Positions 55,672 to 64,000 of a DNA stretch of 64,000 nt are shown here, piece by piece. The notes under the pieces are model-generated. The model saw only the letters and a program-made list of their open reading frames with translations. It did no database searches and was not told where the DNA came from. Within the stretch, counting starts at the first letter, position 1. Every line of letters starts with the position of its first letter. The position numbers and the translations under genes are program-made. This stretch comes from Prunus persica (Eukaryota > Streptophyta > Magnoliopsida > Rosales > Rosaceae), in NCBI RefSeq assembly GCF_000346465.2, contig NC_034012.1:10772294-10836293 (forward strand), read 5' to 3'.

Positions 55672-58636
55672 ATGAACCCCATGTCGGTTTGCTCCTCCTC
55701 CTCCTCGTCGTCGTCTGGGTCTTGGAGCAGCACCAAGGCATGGATTGTCCACGGAATCGTCGCCGGAGTTGCAATTGCGGTGGCAATTGGCGCCAGGGTT
55801 TACTTGGGTCCGCCAAAGAAGTTTCGGAGCCGGGTCGTCGGCATCATCCCCGCCCGTTTCGATTCTTCACGTTTCCAGGGCAAGCCTCTCGTTCAGATCC
55901 TCGGAAAGCCCATGATCCAGGTCCTTCTTTTTGCTTCACTAATTCTTCCATTGTGTACTTACGTTTTGATACCGTATGTGAAATGGGTAGTTTCTAAGCT
56001 TGAAGTTTGTTATCAATTTTCCTAAGCAGCATAGGATCTGTTCTTTTATTGGGATTTTCTTTTACACCCCTTTTTTGCTGTTCCTTCTAAAGTATGAAGC
56101 TTGGTCTGAGATTAGAGCCTATGGTAATGTAATTGGGAAACATTTCACTTACAAATTTTAGTTGGTCTTTGCAGAGAACATGGGAAAGGGCAAAACTGGC
56201 AACTACACTGGATCATGTTGGTATGTCTACTCACTTGAACTCCATGTAATTTTGCTTCATGTTTATACTAGGATTTTGTTAATTTTCTGTCAGGGAAGGA
56301 AACCTTCTTAAATAAATCGTTGAATGTCCCCTTAATAATGAGGCAGCTGATTAGATCTGACAAGTTTTGCTAGACATCCAAAAATCTGTATCTTCATTTG
56401 AATTTATTTATAGGTGTACTTAAGCCACCTATCTTAACTTCTGCCAGCTGATTCTGTCTGGCATTTTCCCACTTCCAATTTCCATTGCAAATATCATCCT
56501 TGACTTTGGTTGAAAGAGGAAGACCAGAGTCACAAACCATTCTATGGCCATACTTATGACCCTGTGGATGCCAGTTGCCCAATAAGCTAAGTGTTTGAGC
56601 CATCCCCTTATCTTCATTTCATAAAAGATCTGGCCAATTTTCTCAGCTTCAAGAGCTTGCTCTGGCTTCAATAATGAGGCATTTTAACCTCCAACAAACA
56701 GTCACCTTTGAGGAAATCTTCTTTGACCTTAGCAACCCCAAGAGACAGGTTGATTGAAAGTATACGAGATGTGATGTGATATAGGCATCCAATCTTTAAG
56801 ACCTTAATACCCCAGTGATATTCCTTTTTAGGCTTACCACCTTGCATCCTGTTGATGAAATTAAGTTTTGCTTAATGCTTAAATAGCTATGCAATGGGGA
56901 AAGTGAATTCGACCGGCCGAGTATTTTTGAAGTGTTGGTTGAAGTGTTGCTTAATGTCTACCTTCCTTTTTGTGCAGTTGTTGCGACAGACGATGAGAAG
57001 ATTCGAGAATGTTGTCGCAGTTTTGGAGCTGATGTCATAATGACCTCAGAATCCTGCAGGAATGGTAGGCACCATGGTTTTCTTTTTTCATTTTTTTTTT
57101 CTTTTGCAGATTAAATATATAATTGCATTTTTATTTACTTTTTTCTGAACTTAAAGGTACTGAGCGTTGTTCTGAAGCTATTCAAAAGCTTGAGAAGAAG
57201 TATGATATAGTTGTCAATATTCAGGGGGATGAGCCTCTTATTGAACCTGAGATAATAGATGGAATTGTTAAAGCTTTGCAGGTAAATTTGTTTCTCAATC
57301 TTTTGTCATGATTGTCCCCCTTGAAATGTGAGTGCTACGACAGGAATAATAAACACATGTGGCATTCAGTTTATTTCGATTTTCAACAATGAGTCTTGTT
57401 TTTTGAAGGTGAAGCAATCCCAGTTGCATATTTGTTTAGCAACAAAATCATGTTGAAATAGTTATTTATATTTTCCATTTCTAATGGCATATCTCGTGTT
57501 GTTTCCATGCAATCATGTCACAAATTTGTTATATCTTACCAGGAAGCCCCAGATGCAGTGTTTAGCACTGCGGTCACATCATTAAAACTTGAAGACGCAT
57601 TTGATCCGAATCGAGTGAAATGTGTGGTTGACAATTCTGGTTATGCCATCTATTTTTCAAGGGGGTTGATTCCATTTAACAAGTGAGCTTATGTTTGCAT
57701 AATGGATTTTCTTTTTTGTGAAATACTTAATATGCAGTGAATGTGAACGTGTTATCAACTGCTTTGCAAGATCTGAAAAATTGTCACATGTGATACAGGT
57801 CAGGCAAGGCCAATCCACAGTTTCCCTATATGCTTCATCTAGGAATTCAGGTATTAAATAGACATTTTGTTAAAAAATTGTGTGGCTGCGAGGCGTGTGA
57901 TTGTAAATTATTTTAGGCCACCTAACTTGTGAGTTTATGGTTCTCTGTTCCATGCCTTTTCAGAGCTATGATACAGGGTTCCTAAAAATATATCCTCAGC
58001 TTGAACCTACTCCTTTGCAACTAGAAGAGGATCTGGAGCAGCTTAAAGTCCTTGAAAATGGGTATAAGATGAAGGTATGTTAAGACTCTTAATTGACTGA
58101 TCTGCTCTTATAATTATTTTGCCGGTTCGTGCAAAGTTATTTTGACATTGCAATGCTTTCTTGTTCTTTTCTATTTATCTGTACCCATCTTTTCTTCTTA
58201 TAGTTGTATGCCCACTAATTGTATTGAAGTCATACTTGACATTGGTGCGGTCATCATAATTAGTATAAGAAATTTGGTGCAATAAATATCTTACCTGTTG
58301 GTTGTGATGATATATAATCTAGTTCGTCAAAATGCTGTAAAATTTTGTTTCAAGGAACTCTCAAACACGATTACCCTCAGCCCAAAAGGAAAAGAATTGA
58401 AATTCCACACATTTTAACCTGGGATAGTGGTTCTCCTCAAATGTGACGTGTCAAAAAGTAAATGTAACAGGATGAAGAATGCATTTTTTCTTTTTTCCCT
58501 GAAATACGGATGTCCAAAAGTTCACGTTGTTCTGTGTTTGCAGGTGATCAAGGTTGACCATGAGGCTCATGGTGTTGACGCCCCAGAAGATGTTGAGAAG
58601 ATAGAATCTCTAATGCTCCAGAGGAACTTGTCTTAG
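55672..58636 (+). CDS. KDSB: CMP-Kdo synthetase (3-deoxy-manno-octulosonate cytidylyltransferase)
   Basis: Couples CTP and Kdo to CMP-Kdo, the donor for Kdo in the pectin rhamnogalacturonan II. Exons: 55672-55920, 56175-56220, 56978-57064, 57157-57281, 57543-57682, 57799-57850, 57964-58074, 58544-58636. All are GT..AG and in frame, giving 300 residues, close to Arabidopsis KDSB. A poly-Ser N-terminus precedes a single hydrophobic anchor (WIVHGIVAGVAIAVAIGARVYL, residues 23-44), consistent with the membrane-anchored, mitochondria-associated plant enzyme. The catalytic domain has GIIPARFDSSRFQGKPL, VVATDDEKI, NIQGDEPLIEPEI (Asp152), a Q-x-x-P segment (NPQFPYMLHLGIQ) and the C-terminal GVDAPEDVEKIE. 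The start is the first ATG before the anchor. Confidence 0.95.
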
Positions 58637-59737
58637 AAATTCCTAGTTTGTGGTATATCAGACCATTAAAAAGCAAGTAAATCTTCCATAGACCCACACT
58701 TAATGATTAGAGTTACTAAGCTCTTACAAATTCCCCTGTATATTAAAAGTGATTTGTTTCTGAGTCATTCCTTGTAGGGTTTTTTCCCCCCCATTGTTTG
58801 CTCTCCATAGCCGAAAGTTTAGAGTTGTATGTTATTTATGAGTTGTATTCTAATTTTGTTTTCTGCCCCTGATTATCATGTGCATCAGTATGTATTCTAT
58901 GTCTATGTGTCATAATAGAAGGATTAATTTTGTTCACATTTATGCTGAACTGTGCAGACTCTCTCTCTCTCTCTCTCGCTCTCTCTCTCTGAGCGACCCA
59001 AAACACATACTTCCAAAATGATAGTTGGGGATAAGGGTAGAGGACAGTTGAGGACTAGTCAAAACACCCGACTAATTTGACCAAAATGATAACAAAAAAA
59101 ATTTGAATATGTTTAATATTAATATATAAAAGCCAGAAGGAGATATCAATTTTGGGAAGATCAACATACGAGACAACCCTCTGGCTCTCAGAGGACCACT
59201 GGGATTTCTGAGCTTTCATGTTTGCGTGTACTTATGGAACATGCAGACTGATCATAAAATTGGCTCTATTTAGTCTTTGCCAAAAGTTAAAGACCCTCTG
59301 ATTTGGCTTCTCATTGGAACCAAATCTCACTCTCTGCCCCTTACAATATACCCACCCTACCACAAGTCATTTCACAACTTTTTTTGATTTTTTCTTTTTT
59401 TGGGCAGAAACAACTTCTTTTTATCTTTTTCTTTTTTACAGCAAAGCTTGCAATAATTAACAACAAACTCCTAAGAAATAACCCAAAAATGAACCAAAGT
59501 AAATCTCAAGAAACCCAAAAACCCTAAAAATTAAACCACATTTCTTTACTATTAATCTACCTGTATATACAGCTCAAAGATCATCTGATGATGATGCTGT
59601 TTGTTTTGAAAGAAAAGAAAATCTAATCTTAAATTTTGAGAGTCCAACAACAACTAACTGATGACATGTATGGTAGGCGCAGGGTTTCTATGCTCATTTC
59701 TGTGATGACAAATGGTCAAAGAAAGCTTCAACTTTAA
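58637..59737. other. Convergent spacer after CMP-Kdo synthetase
   Basis: 3' untranslated regions of two convergent genes. A CT microsatellite lies at 58959-58990. No further gene is seen. Confidence 0.5.
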
Positions 59738-60361
59738 TTAAGGCTTGGCTGTTTGCGCTGGTTGTGGTTTTTCCTTGACCAACTGCACCTCTGTTTTGAA
59801 GAGAAGCACCGACAGCGAGTCGTCAACAGAGAAATACACAAACCCACCAGGTGAGTGAGTCACGAACGATCCAAAACTCGTTCCCACAACACAGTGCCAC
59901 GCCGGTCCATACACCGAGTCAAACTCCTACAATCCACGTTTGAATTAAAGTTAATTAACCCAAATGAATTAACAGCAACCCATCGACAGAGAGAACGCAG
60001 AGAGATTGAAAGTGTGTACCTTTTTGAGAGCCCGAGCTAGGTGAGTTGGGTTTGGACGAGCTTTGGGGGCTGCTGGTGGTGCTGCTGCTGCTGAGTCAAG
60101 GAGCGTTCTCGTGTGGCGGAGAGCATGGTTCTGCATGTGGGCTGGCATATCGGATGATCTCAACCGTACATTGAGGGTGATGGCAGTGGCAGCTAGCTTG
60201 ACCTGGTCTTCTGGTGGAGACTTGAGCCTCTCAACATGGGGGGTGATTGTTGTTAGGCCTTGATTGGGAGGCTTATCCTGAGAGTGATGAGAGTCCTGTA
60301 GTTGCAATGTTTGCATGGCTTGGCCTTGCTTCTTCTCTTTGAGTTTCAGAGCTTTTTCCAT
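59738..60361 (-). CDS. Dynein light chain (LC8)-like protein, plant extended type
   Basis: Two exons on the minus strand: 60361-60020 and 59926-59738. The intron has GT..AG ends and the frame is kept, giving 176 residues. The N-terminal extension is Lys/Gln-rich ([16 protein letters not shown]) and Pro-containing. The LC8 fold starts near [23 protein letters not shown]. It continues across the intron as [23 protein letters not shown], then [21 protein letters not shown] and a terminal [10 protein letters not shown], given in parts here. Flowering plants lack dynein heavy chains, so such proteins are thought to act as dimerisation hubs for other partners. The start is the ATG of MEKALK. It is convergent with CMP-Kdo synthetase. 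Confidence 0.92.
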
Positions 60362-61124
60362 GCCTCGTAACAAAATAAAGTAATGTCTAGAAACCCAAAT
60401 GGAAATCTTTGAGACTTTGAGTTTTAGAAAGTAGACAGAGGGAGAGGGGCCTAGAAAAAAAAGGGGGTTGGTTGGTGAGGGTTTGAATTTTGACTGACTC
60501 TATTAGGAAGGATGAGAATTTTAGTACCATGAGTACCACATTTCAAAAATTTCAGTTGACCATCCTCAGAGAGAGGGGAATAAAAATAAACTTTTATTAA
60601 AAAGTGGTTAAAAACAGTTACTCGTGCATTGAGTTCTTGTGTTCCAATATTCATTTTTCAATACCGCTTTTTTTTTAAAAAAAACTAAGAAAAATAGTAA
60701 GATAATATATATAGTTATTTGGTTTAGATAAATTTTGCATAAGCTCTAATTTAGTCTGTTTTATTTATAAAATAAGTGGAGTTATTGGCGTGTGGTTAAT
60801 TTGACACTTGATACGGTCATGTGTTTGAGAGTCCGTATACAAATCATTGACACGAGAGGAAATGGTAAAGAAGGGGTTGCGTTTCTATTTGACCTGATTG
60901 TCCACTTCTAATCTATTCCCTAATCTTGTTCTTTTTCATGGAAATTAAAGTAAAAAGTTGTCTTAATACAAGGTGTAAGATGTAAGTTACAAAAATAGCT
61001 ATATTAGTTAAAAGGACAAAATAGTAAAATAAGAGACGCATTGTCCTTTTCTCCCTTCCCTAGCTGACACCATTACTCATTGTCCATTCCTCCACCATTC
61101 CACCAAAATTTCATATCTTCATCA

Positions 61125-61161
<37 letters not shown>

Positions 61162-62831
61162 TCACCAAAATGGAAATACCACTAAACCACAACATCATTG
61201 CTTCTGTGCTTAGTTTAATGAGTTGTAACCTCAATGAGTTTGGTTGGGTTTCCTCTTGAAAAAGATGACAACACATATGTTTAAGCAAGTAATCATTTGT
61301 TCTAAAATGTACCCATAACACCATTTAAATCCTTTTATAAGATGTGAAAAACTGTCTATAAGAGGGATATAGAAAGCTAAACAAAGAAAGAACAACTCAA
61401 CAAGTTACGTGAAACTGAAAATGAGGTGAGAAAAACTTAATTTGCAACGGAGATAATACTGTTTTGTTATCACTTATGTCACAACGTTATTAGACAGAAT
61501 TAGCAAAATAGTGATATTCTTATTTTATTGAAGTCTTTCTCCTCAACGGGGCTCAAGTCCAATTTAGAGGAAGAGAAAGAGGAGAAAGAAAGAAACTTAA
61601 GAAAGCTACAAGATTATAATAATCTTCCAGCTTCTCTAATTAGTGGGCCTATAGTTGTTGAAGTCCTTGAAACCATTTCCTCAAACTCAGTGAGCTGGGT
61701 TGGTATTATGCTGTTTAAATATGGGACCTCAAAAATCCAACTGATCGGAGTCAAAGGGAGAAGAAAGAAGCAGTAAGAGGAAAGCTTTCTATACATTTTT
61801 TTCCCTCAAGTTCACTGCTGTTCACTATTCAGAACAGCAACAACTAATACCAACATTTTTTCTTTCTTTTATATTTCTTAACATAAAATCTAGTGCGGGA
61901 AAAAACAAATAAACCTCTAATTTACTTGTCCACCAAAAAAAAAAAAAAGACAAGCATATGAACTTCCAAATTCCTCTGCTGAGCCTCATATACTGAAAAG
62001 AAAAGAAATAAAAATTGAAAAAGGAAAAGCCTCCTGCATTTTATTCCACAACATTTGGCTGACACGGTTTTCAGAGCGCCTGGTCCATCTACACATGGTA
62101 GAGTTGGGATTGCTTCTTTAAAATAAATAATAAAAAATTCAAAGAGTTACGGATAAAAGTTAGAAAAGTTGGTCATAGGAATTTGTGATTTGTTATCTAG
62201 CAAACCGAATAAATTACAATTTTCTTTATAAATGATTTCAATTACACATTTATAAATAAAAAACTTTTCTTAAAGTTTGTTGATGCACAAAAATAGTTGG
62301 ATAATTTTGGGCTCAATTTAGTGATGATGTTACTTTCAGTTTCGTGTGAGTTTCGGTAGAGTGATCAATTTGCAAGACAAAGAATGCTCAATAAACCCTT
62401 TGATACTGGTGTGGTACCAGCTGAAGGCTTTCCAATACTTAAATTAAAATAAGTATGTTATGAATAGTGATCTAGACAGATTAATGACAGTATTGTCGAA
62501 TGTCACAGTTACCTCCTTTTGAGACTTGTGCCCTTTCTTATAAACTTCAGGAGGCTTGCATCTTGAGTGAAAATTTCAAGGTGGGACTCTGGACATCACC
62601 TAAGGAGGCGCCATGTGTACCTGTGAAGAATTCATAACCAAGTGTTTCTTCTGTTACAATTGATAGTTCAAAGTGCCGAAGGCTCACGCACTGCCGATGG
62701 TGCTTTGAGAAACACAATTGATTATTGGTTTTTCACGGGTCCTTTCGTGGGTCCGTTTTTCACGTGTCGTCTTCTGATTTGCCGGTCATATATGGTATAA
62801 ACAAGGTCAATGAAATTCAATATAAAATTAA
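60362..62831. other. Intergenic DNA
   Basis: Promoter region of the minus-strand dynein-light-chain-like gene, then no supportable gene. A (TA)n run lies at 61128-61158. The short frames around 61528-61796 on both strands show no family resemblance. Confidence 0.5.
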
Positions 62832-63553
62832 GGCAAAATTGTAACAATGGTCCCTGGACTAAGACCAAACTTTACTTTTCATCCCTCATATTGCTAAATT
62901 ATTACGGTGATACTTTAATTATGCCTCCACTTTCAGAAATCGTCATTTCCGTCATCTTAGTCAACTTTTGAGTTATTTCTTTCATGTGTTGGATTGAACA
63001 GAGACAGCCATATCAGCATCTCATATGATTTTAATCCAGATTTGTCTTTTTAAATTGGATTTTAAGGTCTGTTGGATTTGGGGTATGTTGGAGGATTTGC
63101 CTTTTCAAAATCCATATTTGTTCTCATGTTTTCGTTTTCTTTATTTTATTGTTTGGTTTCCTTTTCAATTCCCCTTTCAAGATCTCATGTGTTAGTAGAT
63201 GGGTGTGGGGGAGAGAAAGTAGGCATTAGATCCAAAACCCTCCAGATAAACCCCGACTTGATGGAAAAGAATAAGGAAAAGGAAATTGGCATGGAAGAAA
63301 TCTGGGTGGATTGAGAGAGAGAAGATATTTTTTTTAAAAAAAAAAATTTGTGTGAGAAGATATTTTTGCCCATGCCAAGTAGGACTTGTCCATGCCACGT
63401 CATCATTTTTAACGGAAAAAGTGACTGAGATGACGAAGAAGACGATTCCTGAAAGAGAAGGCATAATTAAAGTACTACCATAACAATTTAGCAATATGAG
63501 TGACGAAAAGTAAAGTTTATTTTTAATCTAGGGACCATTGCTACAATTTAACC
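62832..63553. mobile_element. Mutator-like (MULE) foldback element, non-autonomous
   Basis: Terminal inverted repeats of roughly 145 bp. The left GGCAAAATTGTAACAATGG pairs with GGTTAAATTGTAGCAATGG reversed from the right. Deeper matches include AAACTTTACTTTTC, CTCATATTGCTAAATT and TACTTTAATTATGCCT. The 9-bp flanks are TAAAATTAA (62823-62831) and TGAAATTAA (63554-63562), a target duplication with one mismatch, as expected for Mutator-type transposition. The 430-bp interior has no transposase. Short frames at 63072-63494 are not genes. Confidence 0.8.
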
Positions 63554-64000
63554 TGAAATTAAAAACTTCATAAAAGTCTAGCACTTAATTTAATTCTCCA
63601 AAAGTTATCATTTTTGCTTTGAAAAGTTTATGAAGGCCTGCATAGTTCCGCACAAGAGTACCACTTAAGTAAGCTCCACAAGAACTTATATATCTAAATC
63701 CACTATATTTCTTGCCAGTTTGGAATAATTTTGAAAGGACTAAAAGTGTTTTCTTACAACTAATAGCGCTTCTAACAAAGTTTGTTAGAAAATTTTAGAA
63801 CTGTTTTTGAGTCATAGAAGCGCTTTCTAGCACTCCTACATAAATTTCTCATGAAAATGTCAACATCTATATAATAAAAGCGTTTTTTATAAAAGTTCTT
63901 CCTAAAAATATAGTCCAAAACGAGATAGTTTAGAGCGGTGGATGATAATGGTCAAGAAATATACACATTTTTAACGTAGAAGCACCAACATGAAAAGGAA
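63554..64000. other. Intergenic DNA to window end
   Basis: Only the right target duplication of the MULE and AT-rich sequence are seen. Confidence 0.5.

Noticed and set aside
56394..56671. Antisense open frame inside intron 2 of the CMP-Kdo synthetase gene
   Set aside because: It looks protein-like but I cannot assign a family; an intron-nested fragment is possible, but support is insufficient.

Overview
This is nuclear DNA of a flowering plant: introns with GT..AG ends, AT-rich intergenic DNA, (CT)n leaders, a Ty1/copia retrotransposon, several MITEs, a Helitron, LINE and SINE remnants, and nucleus-encoded chloroplast IF-1. The gene style suggests a woody rosid, most likely Rosaceae. That assignment is an impression from the proteins, not a database result.

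Layout. 1-4.6 kb is gene-free and rich in small transposons: a SINE-like element, a foldback element, a short Helitron, a hAT MITE and an 80-bp minisatellite. A seven-exon UBC25/26-type ubiquitin-conjugating enzyme gene lies at 4.9-10.05 kb (+). From 12.5 to 36.4 kb runs a same-strand array of DUF2921 (SWEET-like, FLY1-related) membrane protein genes: intact copy A (12562-15372), broken copy B (21546-24406), broken copy C (25655-28478), intact copy D (29566-32445), and a divergent C-terminal relic E (35707-36367) fused to LINE debris. A nearly intact, young copia element (16173-21162) sits between A and B. VPS25 (ESCRT-II) lies between D and E. The stretch 36.4-39.9 kb is repeats, including a Harbinger-type MITE whose empty site is preserved in a neighbouring duplicate and a 5'-truncated LINE with a long target-site duplication.

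The right half is gene-dense. It holds two tandem nuclear genes for chloroplast IF-1 (40.1 and 41.4 kb), a small Asp-tailed protein gene (42.9 kb), three tandem minus-strand RING-H2 genes (43.7, 46.5 and 48.9 kb), a twelve-exon TRF4/PAPD5-type nucleotidyltransferase gene (50.6-54.8 kb), an eight-exon CMP-Kdo synthetase gene (55.7-58.6 kb) and a two-exon dynein-light-chain-like gene (59.7-60.4 kb, minus). The end is intergenic with a 722-bp Mutator-like foldback element.

The genes are mostly independent housekeeping loci. The two locally expanded families (DUF2921 and RING-H2 membrane proteins) are the accessory part. CMP-Kdo synthetase makes the sugar donor for pectic rhamnogalacturonan II, and FLY1, a DUF2921-related protein, affects pectin methylesterification; their proximity may be coincidence. 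The least explained signal is a family of about 22-bp palindromes (AGTATAGCC, 4-nt core, GGCTATACT) clustered at 45.4-45.8 kb with a perfect copy at 32.7 kb.
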